Positions 33,089 through 41,415 of a stretch of DNA of 56,262 nt are shown here, piece after piece. A program made the position numbers and the translations under genes. Where the stretch lies: assembly GCA_017398685.1 (NCBI GenBank), contig JAFQFH010000002.1:1-56262 (forward strand). The letters run 5' to 3'. This DNA is from Oscillospiraceae bacterium. GTDB lineage: Bacteria > Bacillota > Clostridia > Oscillospirales > Oscillospiraceae. The notes below the pieces were generated by a model, which was not told the DNA's origin, made no database searches, and worked only from the letters and a program-made list of their open reading frames with translations. Within the stretch, counting starts at the first letter, position 1. Each line of letters opens with the position of its first letter.

Positions 33089-34219
33089 ATGGAACACTAT
33101 CTTGATAACGCTGCCACAACTCAGGTATGTCCCGAGGCAATAGAGGCGGCGGTGAACGCCATGGGCGTGTGCTACGGCAACCCCAGCTCCACCCACACCA
33201 AGGGCAGAGAGGCCAAAAAGCTTCTGGACAGAGCGAGGGGGCAGGTGGCAAAGGCACTGGGCTGCAAACCGACAGAGCTTGTCTTTACCTCCTGCGGCAG
33301 CGAAAGCGACAACTGGGCCATAATATACGGCGCCGAGAGCATGAAAAGAAAAGGAAGGCACATAATCTCCTCCCAGCTTGAGCATGACGCAGTGCGAAAA
33401 TCTCTCGACGAGCTGGAGCGGCGCGGCTTTGAGGTCACAAGGCTCAAAGGTGAGCCTGACGGGACGGTCAGCGTGGAGCGCGTGCTTGATGCCCTCCGGG
33501 AAGATACTATACTCGTTTCTCTCATGTTGGTCAATAACGAAACCGGCGCGGTCACGGATATTTCCGCCATTTCCCGGGCAATAAAAAAATGCGGCTCTCA
33601 GGCCCTTGTCCACAGCGATGCAGTACAGGCCTTCATGAAGCTGCCCTTTTCCGCCAAAACTCTGGGAGCGGACATGATAAGCGTCAGCGGCCATAAGATA
33701 CACGCCCCCAAGGGTGTGGGCGCTCTCTACATAAAGGAGGGCGTGAAGATAAAAAACTTCATCGTCGGCGGCGGGCAGGAAAACGGCAGGAGAGCAGGTA
33801 CTGAGGCCATGCCCCAGATAGCCGCCTTCGGAGCCGCCTGTGAGGCAGCTTATCCGCACATTGCCGAAAATGCTGCACGCATGGGGACGATGAAAGCGCG
33901 GATAATCAAGGAGCTTTCCGGAAACATCCCGGAGTTTCGCTATATCGAAAGCGCCGCACCCCATATCCTCAGTATCTCCCTGCCCGGCTGGCGCAGCGAG
34001 GTTTTGATGAACTATCTTGAGGCGAAGAATGTGTACGTATCCAAAAGCTCTGCCTGCAAAAAGGGCGGACGAAGCATAGTTTTGGAGAGCATGGGCCTTG
34101 ATCCAAAGCTCATTGACGGGGCCATACGCATAGGCATTTCACGTTTTACTGCGGAGGATGATGTGACTGCCCTTGTGACGGCCCTTACTGAGGCCCACGA
34201 TACTCTTGCCCACAGATAA
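33089..34219 (+). CDS. Cysteine desulfurase, NifS/IscS family
   Basis: A 376-residue PLP enzyme that takes sulfur from cysteine for iron-sulfur clusters or thiolated tRNA. Motifs: YLDNAATT at the N-terminus, His99 over the cofactor, Asp177, PLP-lysine Lys203 in SGHKIHAPKG and the catalytic Cys323 in SSACKKG. The short loop around Cys323 fits the NifS/IscS group I. It is divergent from mtaB, whose product needs sulfur, which suggests a functional link. No iscU-type scaffold gene follows; a terminator does. Confidence 0.92.
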   Translation: MEHYLDNAATTQVCPEAIEAAVNAMGVCYGNPSSTHTKGREAKKLLDRARGQVAKALGCKPTELVFTSCGSESDNWAIIYGAESMKRKGRHIISSQLEHDAVRKSLDELERRGFEVTRLKGEPDGTVSVERVLDALREDTILVSLMLVNNETGAVTDISAISRAIKKCGSQALVHSDAVQAFMKLPFSAKTLGADMISVSGHKIHAPKGVGALYIKEGVKIKNFIVGGGQENGRRAGTEAMPQIAAFGAACEAAYPHIAENAARMGTMKARIIKELSGNIPEFRYIESAAPHILSISLPGWRSEVLMNYLEAKNVYVSKSSACKKGGRSIVLESMGLDPKLIDGAIRIGISRFTAEDDVTALVTALTEAHDTLAHR

Positions 34220-34237
34220 TAATTTATATACGCCAAT

Positions 34238-34271
34238 GCCGCACAGCTTTTTTGCTGTGCGGCAGTTTTTT
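34238..34271 (+). terminator. Terminator of the cysteine desulfurase gene
   Basis: GCCGCACAGC (34238-34247), six T, GCTGTGCGGC (34254-34263), then AGTTTTTT. Confidence 0.92.
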
Positions 34272-34277
34272 GGCTTT

Positions 34278-35594
34278 TTATTCTGACTTGGCCGGGACCG
34301 CATCGGCGGCGGGAAGAGGCTCTGTATCACCGAGAGAATCTTCGCTTTTGACCTTCACTATCTCCCGGCTCACCGGGTCGATATAGTCCATGCCGATATA
34401 GTCGGAAGTTTCAAAGGGCAGATCCTTTTCCCTGAGATTTTTCTCGATGGACAGGTTTATAAGGGTATATATAACCACAAATACCGGCACACCCAGAAGC
34501 ATTCCCCAGAAACCAAAGAGTCCAGCGCCCAGAATGATGGAGAACATTACCCAGAAACCGTTGATACCTGTGGTGCTGCCCAGAATTTTGGGACCTATGA
34601 TGTTGCCGTCCACCTGCTGGAGGATGATGATGAACACCACGAATATGAGCGCTTTCAGGGGAGACACCATGAGAATGATTATGCCGCTGGGGATGGCACC
34701 GATGAAGGGGCCAAAGAAGGGGATTATGTTGGTCACGCCAACGATAACGCTGACAAGCAGGGCGTAGGGCATTTTCAAAAGCGAGCAGCAGACATAACAG
34801 ATAAGGCCGATAATGGCAGAGTCCAGAAGCTTGCCGTTGAGAAAGCCGATGAAGGTGCGGTTTGTGAACTTAAGGCCGTCCAGAAAACGCTTGGCATTGT
34901 CCACGCTGACAGCGCTGTAAAGCATACGCTTTGCGTTTGCCCGGAAGGTTTCCAGATTGCCCAGTACATAGATGGAAACAATAATGCCTATGAGAAGATT
35001 GTAAACGCCCATAAGCACGTAGTAAACGCCTGCGGTAACGTTTGTCACAAGGTTTCCAAGCTCGGGGAGTATGGTGGTCTGCAGCCACTCAATGAGTCCT
35101 GTATTCAAAGTGCCTACCGCGGAAAGCAGGTAGCTTTCGATCTCCGGGTAGTCGATAAGCACAGTCTCTATCCACGTGGTGAGGGAGCTTATGTAGCCGT
35201 CACTGCTGCGCACGATAGTCTCAATGCTCTGATAGAGCTGAGGCAGTATAAGATACACCAAAGCCGCAATGGCAGCCAGAAAAACAAGCTCGGAAAGCAG
35301 CACAGCAAAGCTGCGGGCAAATTTTTTGGCCGTCTGGGGGTTTTTCTTATGTATGCGCTCACCCAAAGGCATAAAGAGGTTATCCTCAAAGGAACGCATC
35401 ATGGGGAAAATGATCCAGCTTATTACAAGACCCCAAACAAAGGGGCTGAGTATCTTGATAACCGCGCCTATACCGTCCGTCAGCAGACCGATATAGTTGA
35501 GCGCCATGTAGAAAAGTATGGCGCAGGCCACAACGGAAAAGCCCGTTATACCCCAGTACAGGTATTTTTTATCCCACTTGAAAACTCTTTTCAT
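34278..35594 (-). CDS. AI-2E family transporter (PerM/TqsA-like membrane protein)
   Basis: A 438-residue protein with about eight helices in the family's arrangement: two N-terminal pairs, a long hydrophilic loop (about residues 85-110 and 150-180) and the conserved C-terminal stretch VSVIVGVTNIIPFFGPFIGAIP, the family signature. The C-terminal 45 residues are acidic and cytoplasmic. Family members include TqsA and sodium/proton antiporters, so the substrate is open. ATG 35594 follows AAAGGAG. It has its own promoter and stands alone. Confidence 0.88.
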   Translation of the reverse strand: MKRVFKWDKKYLYWGITGFSVVACAILFYMALNYIGLLTDGIGAVIKILSPFVWGLVISWIIFPMMRSFEDNLFMPLGERIHKKNPQTAKKFARSFAVLLSELVFLAAIAALVYLILPQLYQSIETIVRSSDGYISSLTTWIETVLIDYPEIESYLLSAVGTLNTGLIEWLQTTILPELGNLVTNVTAGVYYVLMGVYNLLIGIIVSIYVLGNLETFRANAKRMLYSAVSVDNAKRFLDGLKFTNRTFIGFLNGKLLDSAIIGLICYVCCSLLKMPYALLVSVIVGVTNIIPFFGPFIGAIPSGIIILMVSPLKALIFVVFIIILQQVDGNIIGPKILGSTTGINGFWVMFSIILGAGLFGFWGMLLGVPVFVVIYTLINLSIEKNLREKDLPFETSDYIGMDYIDPVSREIVKVKSEDSLGDTEPLPAADAVPAKSE

Positions 35595-35638
35595 CCAAGC
35601 TCCTTTCCGGACCGGAGGTTCATCTGTCTTTGCCTCAT

Positions 35639-35667
35639 ATTTTACTCTTGCCTCATATCAGCGTCAA
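35639..35667 (-). promoter_or_regulatory. Predicted promoter of the AI-2E family gene
   Basis: Minus strand: -35 TTGACG (35667-35662), 17-bp spacer, -10 TAAAAT (35644-35639). Confidence 0.65.
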
Positions 35668-35959
35668 GGCACAAATTTGTAAATTTTTGTGAAAGCTTCG
35701 TAAAAGTTTTTTACCGAAAATAATTGAATTATGTAAACTATATGCTTAAAATATTTGAATTATTCTCAGAAGACATATGTTGAAAACCATGTGGAAAATG
35801 TTCAAAACCCTTGGTTTCGCGTGGGCTCATAAAAAATATATGCAGTAGTATTCATTCGCAGCTGTCGAAAAAAGGATAAATCTGTAAACCTTTCATATTG
35901 TAACTTTTCCTCTCATAAGCTCCGGTAAGAGAAAAAAGCGAAAAGCGAGGTACAGGATA
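35668..35959 (+). promoter_or_regulatory. AT-rich leader and promoter region of the carboxypeptidase gene
   Basis: A candidate promoter is -35 TTGAAT (35724-35729), 17-bp spacer, -10 TAAAAT (35747-35752), giving a leader of about 200 nt. TTGAATTAT occurs twice, at 35724-35732 and 35755-35763, one period of 31 bases. I see no other gene, repeat or hairpin of note in this stretch. Confidence 0.4.
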
Positions 35960-37108
35960 TTGAAACGGATGATTTGTCTTTTACTTGTTTTTGCACTGGC
36001 GGCGCTGGCCTTCCCTGCAAGCTCTCACGCCGCCCAGCCGCCTCAGCTTGTACCCAGTGTTTCATCGCCTTCGGCGGTGCTGATGGAGAAGGTCACTGGG
36101 CAGCTTATCTACGAAAAAAATTCAAAGGAGCATCTGCACCCTGCCAGCGTCACAAAGATAATGACCATGCTTCTTATAGTTGAGGATATAGAGGCAGGCA
36201 CCATAAAGCTGGAGGATATCGTTACTGCCAGCGAAAGGGCGGCCTCCTTCGGGGGAAGCTGTGTGTATCTTGCCCAGGGGGAGAAAATGAGCGTCAGTGA
36301 TATGCTCAAATGCATTGCGGTAGTCTCCGCCAATGACTGCGCCGTGGCCATGGCGGAGCATATCAGCGGCAGCGAGGAGGCCTTTGTGGGCCGCATGAAC
36401 AAAAGAGCTGCCGAGCTTGGCATGAAGGACACCAATTTTACCAACTGCACCGGCCTTTTTGACGATGACAATCACTATACCTGCGCCCACGATGTGGCCA
36501 TAATGTCCCGCCAGCTTATCGCCCACGAGCTTATCAAAAACTACACAACCATCTGGATGGACAGCATAAGAAACGGAGAGTTTGAACTGAGCAATACAAA
36601 TAAACTGGTGTACTGGTACGATGGCTGCACCGGGCTTAAAACGGGCTACACCGCCAAGGCAGGCTACTGCCTTTCGGCCACGGCGGAGCGGGATGGAGTG
36701 GAGTATATTGCAGTGGTAATGAAAGGGGAAAGCTCTGACAGCCGAAATTACGATGCCGAGCAGATGCTATCCTTTGCTTTTGCAAACTATGCCCTCTGCT
36801 CGCTCAAGGGAGACACAGAAGCTCCGGAAATCCCCGTGGAGCTTGGAAAGAGCGAAAGCGTAAAGACCTTTTTCGGCGGGGATGAGTTCAAACTTCTGCC
36901 CAGAACGGATGCTGCACTCACCTATGAGCTCTCCTGTGAAAATTCGGTGAAGGCTCCCGTAAAGCGGGGCGACAGGCTGGGCATGCTGACGGTACGCGCG
37001 GGGGAGAATACGGTGGCTGCGCTGCCCCTTCTGGCTGCTGAGGATGTGGATCGTCCCGGCTACTTCGGTATCCTCGGCAGACTTGCCGGCAGTATGCTGG
37101 GCCTGTGA
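35960..37108 (+). CDS. D-alanyl-D-alanine carboxypeptidase (S11 family, DacF-like)
   Basis: A 382-residue exported penicillin-binding protein that trims the terminal D-Ala of peptidoglycan side chains. It has a signal peptide (1-24, CLLLVFALAALAFPASSHA), active-site SVTK (Ser63, Lys66), SAN (123-125) and KTG (227-229), then a beta-rich PBP5_C domain (about 270-360) and a C-terminal amphipathic stretch. The start is TTG 35960 with GAGG nine bases before; ATG 35969 is possible too. It is followed by a terminator. Confidence 0.92.
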   Translation: MKRMICLLLVFALAALAFPASSHAAQPPQLVPSVSSPSAVLMEKVTGQLIYEKNSKEHLHPASVTKIMTMLLIVEDIEAGTIKLEDIVTASERAASFGGSCVYLAQGEKMSVSDMLKCIAVVSANDCAVAMAEHISGSEEAFVGRMNKRAAELGMKDTNFTNCTGLFDDDNHYTCAHDVAIMSRQLIAHELIKNYTTIWMDSIRNGEFELSNTNKLVYWYDGCTGLKTGYTAKAGYCLSATAERDGVEYIAVVMKGESSDSRNYDAEQMLSFAFANYALCSLKGDTEAPEIPVELGKSESVKTFFGGDEFKLLPRTDAALTYELSCENSVKAPVKRGDRLGMLTVRAGENTVAALPLLAAEDVDRPGYFGILGRLAGSMLGL

Positions 37109-37116
37109 TGTTTGGA

Positions 37117-37153
37117 AAGTGAATAATTGTGGGAACAAAATCACTCTTTTTTC
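37117..37153 (+). terminator. Terminator of the carboxypeptidase gene
   Basis: AGTGAATAATTGT (37118-37130) pairs imperfectly with ACAAAATCACT (37135-37145), followed by CTTTTTT. Confidence 0.65.
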
Positions 37154-37180
37154 GTCATAAAACCAAAAGGAGTGATGAAA

Positions 37181-37402
37181 ATGGAAAAATTTGTTCCCTA
37201 CGAAAAGCTCTCAAAAAAAGCCAAACGCCGCATGGACTTAGCAAAGCGCGGCACATGGCAGGGCATAAACCCCGTCACCAGAAAAAGTGAAAACCCCAAG
37301 GCGTACAACAGACGCAAAGCGCGGCAGCTGGATATGGAACAGTGCCGCGTTTTTTGTTTTGCGGTGCAAAAACAAACAGTGGCGAAAATGCCGCAAACAT
37401 GA
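37181..37402 (+). CDS. Small basic protein, 73 residues
   Basis: ATG 37181 lies eight bases after GGAG. Residues 1-50 are very basic (YEKLSKKAKRRMDLAKRGTW, then NPVTRKSENPKAYNRRKARQ) and look like small cytoplasmic, perhaps nucleic-acid-binding, proteins that I remember from other clostridia. The last 20 residues (CRVFCFAVQKQTVAKM...) have a different composition and are encoded over a terminator-like hairpin, so they may not be conserved. Its function is unknown. Confidence 0.6.
   Translation: MEKFVPYEKLSKKAKRRMDLAKRGTWQGINPVTRKSENPKAYNRRKARQLDMEQCRVFCFAVQKQTVAKMPQT
37320..37356 (+). terminator. Terminator-like hairpin inside the 3' end of the 73-residue gene
   Basis: CGCGGCA (37320-37326) and TGCCGCG (37343-37349) followed by TTTTTT. 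It lies 46 bases before the stop codon, so translation would have to pass through it. Confidence 0.55.
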
Positions 37403-37434
37403 TAAAATGTAAAAAAGCTTTGGAGGCGGTCAAG

Positions 37435-38091
37435 ATGGGAAAGTATAAGGAGATATTTTTGCGCCTTATTATATTGTTCGTGGGCCTGACCATTGCCCAT
37501 CTGGGCGTGACCATGTTTTTGCTGGCAGACCTGGGTGCAGACCCCTTCAACGTTCTGGTGCAGGGGCTTTACCGGGGCCTTGACAGCGTGAGCGGCTGGG
37601 CCTTTCTCAGCCACGGCAGGGTACATATCGCTGTGTGCTTTCTTATAATCATGGTGCTTTTGATAGTGGACAAAAGCTATGTGAAGCTGGGCACCATCGT
37701 GTGTATGGTCTTCGGCGGGCCGATAATAGATTTTTTCAGCCTTCTGCTTGCGCCTCTTTTTGCGATGGTATCCTCCTTTGCAGCAAAGCTTTTACTTTTG
37801 GCTCTGGGCTGCGTTATTCTGGCCTACGGCATGACTATCGTGATAAAGTCTCAGGCCGGCACCGGCCCAAACGACCTTGTGGCCGTGGTGATAAGCGATA
37901 AGCTTAAGAAAAAATTCAGCGTGATCCGCGTAATAGTGGATTTCAGCTTCGTGGCGGCAGGTTGGCTTCTGGGTGGAGTATTCGGAATCGGAACTTTGGT
38001 CTGCGCTTTTCTCGTGGGCCCTGTGGCGGGTATTTTCCTGCCCATAAATGAAAAACTCATAGAGAAGATACTCAAAAAATGTGGGGTGTAG
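37435..38091 (+). CDS. YczE-family integral membrane protein
   Basis: A 218-residue protein with about five helices. The start is ATG 37435, eight bases after GGAGG; an upstream in-frame start at 37342 overlaps the previous gene and lacks support. HLGVTMFLLADLGADPFNVL, GTGPNDLVAV and the final CAFLVGPVAGIFLP are the usual YczE family landmarks. The substrate is unknown. The Card1-like nuclease gene starts three bases after its stop, so they are co-translated, an arrangement I do not know from described systems. Confidence 0.82.
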   Translation: MGKYKEIFLRLIILFVGLTIAHLGVTMFLLADLGADPFNVLVQGLYRGLDSVSGWAFLSHGRVHIAVCFLIIMVLLIVDKSYVKLGTIVCMVFGGPIIDFFSLLLAPLFAMVSSFAAKLLLLALGCVILAYGMTIVIKSQAGTGPNDLVAVVISDKLKKKFSVIRVIVDFSFVAAGWLLGGVFGIGTLVCAFLVGPVAGIFLPINEKLIEKILKKCGV

Positions 38092-38094
38092 TAT

Positions 38095-39270
38095 ATGAAA
38101 ACCTTGATAGAGCTTTACGATGAGCGCCCTCTCGAAAATGTGCTGAGCACCGAAATGTTCAGGCCTGAGCGCACCGTATATATATGTTCTTACGACGTGG
38201 GCGAGCGGGAAAAAAGAGCCCTGAAGGACTATTTTGCCCACCGTGGAGTGGCCTTCAATCCCGAATACCTGAAAGCGGACAAGTATTCGGCCGGGGATGT
38301 GTACAACACCCTCAAATCCGCCGTGGACAGATACCCCGACTGCGCTCTGGATGTGTCCGGCGGTACGGACAACGCCCTTTTCGCCGCAGGCCGGCTCTCG
38401 GCGGCCTGCCAGCTTCCCGTGTTCACCTACAGCCGCCGCCAGAACCGCTTCTACAGCATAAGCGGCGCAGACTTTGCCCACAAGCTTGACTGCGATCTTA
38501 AGTACGCGGTGGAGGACTTTTTTATGATGACAGGCGGCTCCATGCGTACCGGTCGTGTGGATAACGCAGTTCTTGACAGCTATATGGCCTATTTTGACGG
38601 CTTTTTCCGGCTGTATCTCAAGTATCGCAATGACTGGGGCAGTATCGTTAACTATATGCAGCGCGTCTCCCAGGTGCCAAAGGAGCAGCCCATCCTTCTG
38701 GATATCTGCGGCGACTACACCGTGAAGGGTGAGCACGGCAGGCGCATCAGCGCCAATGAAAACGCCCTTTCGGAGCTTGAAAAGCTGGGCTTTATCAAAG
38801 GGCTTGAGATAAGACGGGGAGAAAGCGTCTGCTTTAGCTTCATGGATCATCAGGTGCGTACATGGCTTCGGGATGTGGGCAGCGTGTTGGAGCTTTATGT
38901 GTATAAGCTTTGCATTGATGCCGGAGTCTTTGACGATGTGCGTACCAGCGCCGTGGTGGACTGGGAGAGTAATGTGCGCCGGGACAGCGTTACCAATGAG
39001 ATAGACGTTATGGCAGTGCGGGATGTTACCCCCATGTTCATAAGCTGCAAGACCTGCGAGGTAAATACCGAGGCGCTCAATGAGCTTGCCATCCTCCGCG
39101 ACCGTTTTGGCGGTCAGGGGGCCAAGGCCGCTATAGTCACTACAAAGACAAGCTCCGTCGTCACAAGAAACAGAGCTACCGAGCTTGGTATCGAGGTCAT
39201 TGACCTGACAGACCTTAAAAAGAACAGCGCCGGTAAGCGCATAGCAGCCCTTGCAAAGCGTATGGACTGA
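38095..39270 (+). CDS. Card1-like protein: CARF-like N-domain plus DUF1887 PD-(D/E)XK nuclease domain
   Basis: A 391-residue soluble protein. Residues 1-140 look like a Rossmann/CARF domain, with DVSGGTDNALFAAG (86-99) matching the GGT ligand loop of CARF proteins. Residues 215-250 fit a winged helix. Residues 262-375 match the DUF1887 nuclease of Card1/Can2, with Glu266, EID (302-304) and SCK (317-319) as metal and catalytic residues. Card1 cuts nucleic acid when cyclic oligoadenylate binds. No cas gene or repeat array is visible in this window. The gene starts three bases after a YczE membrane gene. Confidence 0.78.
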   Translation: MKTLIELYDERPLENVLSTEMFRPERTVYICSYDVGEREKRALKDYFAHRGVAFNPEYLKADKYSAGDVYNTLKSAVDRYPDCALDVSGGTDNALFAAGRLSAACQLPVFTYSRRQNRFYSISGADFAHKLDCDLKYAVEDFFMMTGGSMRTGRVDNAVLDSYMAYFDGFFRLYLKYRNDWGSIVNYMQRVSQVPKEQPILLDICGDYTVKGEHGRRISANENALSELEKLGFIKGLEIRRGESVCFSFMDHQVRTWLRDVGSVLELYVYKLCIDAGVFDDVRTSAVVDWESNVRRDSVTNEIDVMAVRDVTPMFISCKTCEVNTEALNELAILRDRFGGQGAKAAIVTTKTSSVVTRNRATELGIEVIDLTDLKKNSAGKRIAALAKRMD

Positions 39271-39323
39271 AAAATGCATATATTTCCACTGTAAATAGCA
39301 AAAGTTTTCTTACAGTTTGTCAT

Positions 39324-39352
39324 TTGACATGAGGGGCTTCAGGTTGTATAAT
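39324..39352 (+). promoter_or_regulatory. Promoter of the aromatic amino-acid operon
   Basis: -35 TTGACA (39324-39329), 17-bp spacer, -10 TATAAT (39347-39352): a full consensus promoter about 31 bases before the leader peptide start. Transcription would begin near 39359. Confidence 0.85.
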
Positions 39353-39382
39353 CATCCCATCCTATTATAAGGAGTATAAGAT

Positions 39383-39439
39383 ATGCGTTTTGATTTTACC
39401 GCAAAGTTTTATTTCTTCTATTACTTTGACAAAGAGTAA
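39383..39439 (+). CDS. Phe/Tyr-rich leader peptide of the aromatic operon
   Basis: ATG 39383 lies eight bases after AAGGAG. The 18 codons read MRFDFTAKFYFFYYFDKE, with six Phe and three Tyr, seven of them in an eight-residue block except for none but Phe/Tyr from residue 9 to 15. Slow translation here when charged Phe- or Tyr-tRNA is scarce would leave the downstream antiterminator strand free. The stop at 39437 lies four bases before that strand. Such a leader is known for pheA in enterobacteria; here it precedes the whole pathway. Confidence 0.85.
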   Translation: MRFDFTAKFYFFYYFDKE

Positions 39440-39534
39440 TAGTGCTTTGTGCTGCGGATAAAACGAAAGCTACGTAAAAACAGGTAATTTTATGGCTGCA
39501 CAGGGCATATGCCTTTGCAGCCTTTATTTTTTTC
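39428..39534 (+). terminator. Transcription attenuator of the aromatic operon
   Basis: The terminator is GGCTGCA (39494-39500) with TGCAGCC (39516-39522) around an AGGGCAT/ATGCCTT inner stem, then TTTATTTTTTT. An alternative pairing joins TGCTTTGTGC (39443-39452) with GCACAGGGCA (39498-39507): ten pairs, two of them G-U, which would break the terminator. A third pairing, ACAAAG (39429-39434) with CTTTGT (39445-39450), would block the antiterminator. All three together are the classical layout of ribosome-controlled attenuation. Confidence 0.82.
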
Positions 39535-39554
39535 TAGAACAGGAGTAAAAACCC

Positions 39555-40559
39555 ATGATCGCTGTACTCAAACACAATGTATCTGAAGAACAGAAAATCC
39601 ATCTTATCAGCTGGCTGAAAAGCCAGGGACTGGATGTGCATATATCCGACGGTAAGGACTATACGGTGCTGGGCCTTGTGGGCGACACCGGCAAAATAGA
39701 CCCTGAGCTTCTGGCAAGCCTTGAGATCGTGCAGACTGTCAGACCCGTCAGTGAACCTTACAAAAAGTGCTCCCGCAAGTTCCATCCGGATGACTCGGTC
39801 ATTACCGTGGGCGGAGCATCCTTCGGCGGCGGCCACTTCGGTCTTATAGCAGGCCCCTGCTCTGTGGAGAGCCGGGAACAGGTCACGGACATTGCCCAGC
39901 GGGTAAAGGCCGCCGGTGCAACGGTGCTTCGGGGCGGCGCTTTCAAGCCCCGCACCTCTCCCTACGACTTTCAGGGGCTCAAGGGCGAGGGGCTGAAGCT
40001 TCTTTCGGAGGCAAAGAAGGCCACGGGACTTCCCATCGTGTCCGAGATTATGAAAATAGAGCATCTGGAGCTTTTCGAGGATGTGGATATCATCCAGATA
40101 GGTGCCAGAAACATGCAGAACTTTGAGCTTCTCCGTGAGCTGGGCCGCACAAATAAAACCATTCTTCTCAAGCGCGGCCTTGCCAACACCATAAAGGAGC
40201 TTCTCATGAGTGCCGAGTACATCTGCGCCGGCGGCAATGAGAACATCATCCTCTGCGAGCGCGGCATCCGCACCTATGAGACTCTCACCCGCAATACTCT
40301 TGATCTGAGCTGTGTCCCCGTTCTCCATGAGCTTACCCATCTGCCCGTAGTGGTTGACCCCAGCCACGCTACCGGCAACTCCCGCTATGTGCCCTCCATG
40401 GCTCTGGCAGCGGCGGCAGCAGGCGCAGACGGCATTATGGTGGAGGTCCATAACGATCCTCTCCACGCCCTTTGCGACGGCGCCCAGTCCCTCACTCCCG
40501 AGCAGTTTGCCAAGCTTGCCGGAAAGATAAACAGTGTCCGTCAGGTGATAGCTGAGTGA
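39555..40559 (+). CDS. aroF: 3-deoxy-7-phosphoheptulonate (DAHP) synthase
   Basis: A 334-residue enzyme that condenses phosphoenolpyruvate and erythrose-4-phosphate, the first shikimate step. Residues 1-70 form a ferredoxin-like regulatory domain, as in the Thermotoga/Bacillus-type enzymes. The TIM barrel follows with GPCSVES (100-106, metal-binding Cys102), [16 protein letters not shown] and DPSHATGN. The N-terminal domain makes feedback inhibition by Tyr or Phe likely. It is first in the aromatic operon, with AGGAG at 39540, and the whole operon is under the attenuator. Confidence 0.95.
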   Translation: MIAVLKHNVSEEQKIHLISWLKSQGLDVHISDGKDYTVLGLVGDTGKIDPELLASLEIVQTVRPVSEPYKKCSRKFHPDDSVITVGGASFGGGHFGLIAGPCSVESREQVTDIAQRVKAAGATVLRGGAFKPRTSPYDFQGLKGEGLKLLSEAKKATGLPIVSEIMKIEHLELFEDVDIIQIGARNMQNFELLRELGRTNKTILLKRGLANTIKELLMSAEYICAGGNENIILCERGIRTYETLTRNTLDLSCVPVLHELTHLPVVVDPSHATGNSRYVPSMALAAAAAGADGIMVEVHNDPLHALCDGAQSLTPEQFAKLAGKINSVRQVIAE

Positions 40560-40575
40560 GAAAGGAGCAATAAAA

Positions 40576-41415
40576 ATGAAAGTAGGCATAGTGGGCCTAG
40601 GCCTTATTGGAGGCTCCATGGCGAAGGCCTTCAAGCGAAGCCGCGATGTGACCGTGCTGGCGGAAAACAGAAACAAAACCATGCTGGACTTTGCCATGCT
40701 CTCCGGCGCGGTGGACGCGCCCTTGACCATGGATAATATAGCAGACTGCGATCTTCTCATGCTCTGCACCTATCCCGAGGCGGCGGAGGAATATCTGCGG
40801 CAGGCGGCGGGGCATATCCCGGCCACAACTCTGGTGATGGACTGCCTTGGCACCAAAAGGGAAATCTGCTCCATGGCCTTCCCTCTGGCAGAACAGTATG
40901 GCTTTACCTTCGTGGGCGGACACCCTATGGCCGGTACCCACAACTCCGGCTTCAAGTTTTCCCGAGCCGATCTCTTTGACGGTGCGCCCATGGTGATAGT
41001 GCCGCCCAGATATGACGAGATGGAGCTGCTGGACAAAATAAAAAAGCTTCTTGAGCCGGTGGGCTTTGGCAGCATCACCGTCACCACCGCCGAAAAGCAT
41101 GACGAGATGATAGCCTTCACCTCCCAGATGGCCCACATCGTCTCCAATGCCTATATAAAAAGCCCCAGAGCGGGCAGCCACAAGGGCTTTTCCGCCGGCA
41201 GCTACAGGGATCTTACCCGTGTAGCCTGGCTCAACCCCCAGATGTGGACGGAGCTTTTCCTTGAAAATGGCGATAATCTTATAAAGGAGCTGGACTTTCT
41301 CATAGAAAGACTGGGCGAATACCGCACAGCCATAGCCGAAAACGACCCGGACACCCTCATCCGCATCCTTGACGAGGGCAGAATGAGAAAGAAAGCCATA
41401 GACGAAGAAGAATGA
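40576..41415 (+). CDS. tyrA: Prephenate dehydrogenase
   Basis: A 279-residue NAD(P)-dependent enzyme that turns prephenate into 4-hydroxyphenylpyruvate on the tyrosine branch. The Rossmann motif GIVGLGLIGGS starts at residue 4; the conserved GGHPMAGTHNSG (about 115-126) contains the catalytic His. There is no chorismate mutase or ACT domain attached; the mutase activity sits in pheA of the same operon. ATG 40576 follows AAAGGAG. Its stop overlaps aroB by four bases (ATGA). Arogenate specificity cannot be excluded. Confidence 0.93.
   Translation: MKVGIVGLGLIGGSMAKAFKRSRDVTVLAENRNKTMLDFAMLSGAVDAPLTMDNIADCDLLMLCTYPEAAEEYLRQAAGHIPATTLVMDCLGTKREICSMAFPLAEQYGFTFVGGHPMAGTHNSGFKFSRADLFDGAPMVIVPPRYDEMELLDKIKKLLEPVGFGSITVTTAEKHDEMIAFTSQMAHIVSNAYIKSPRAGSHKGFSAGSYRDLTRVAWLNPQMWTELFLENGDNLIKELDFLIERLGEYRTAIAENDPDTLIRILDEGRMRKKAIDEEE

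Noticed and set aside
33054-33257. N-terminal extension of MtaB by 68 residues
   Set aside because: It overlaps the divergent cysteine desulfurase gene, is Pro/Trp-rich and precedes the universally conserved N-terminus.
37792-39279. Open frame of 495 codons on the minus strand
   Set aside because: It is antisense to the YczE and Card1-like genes, with no ribosome site or motif.
38095-39534. Possible CRISPR locus near the Card1-like gene
   Set aside because: No regularly spaced direct repeats and no cas gene are visible on either side.
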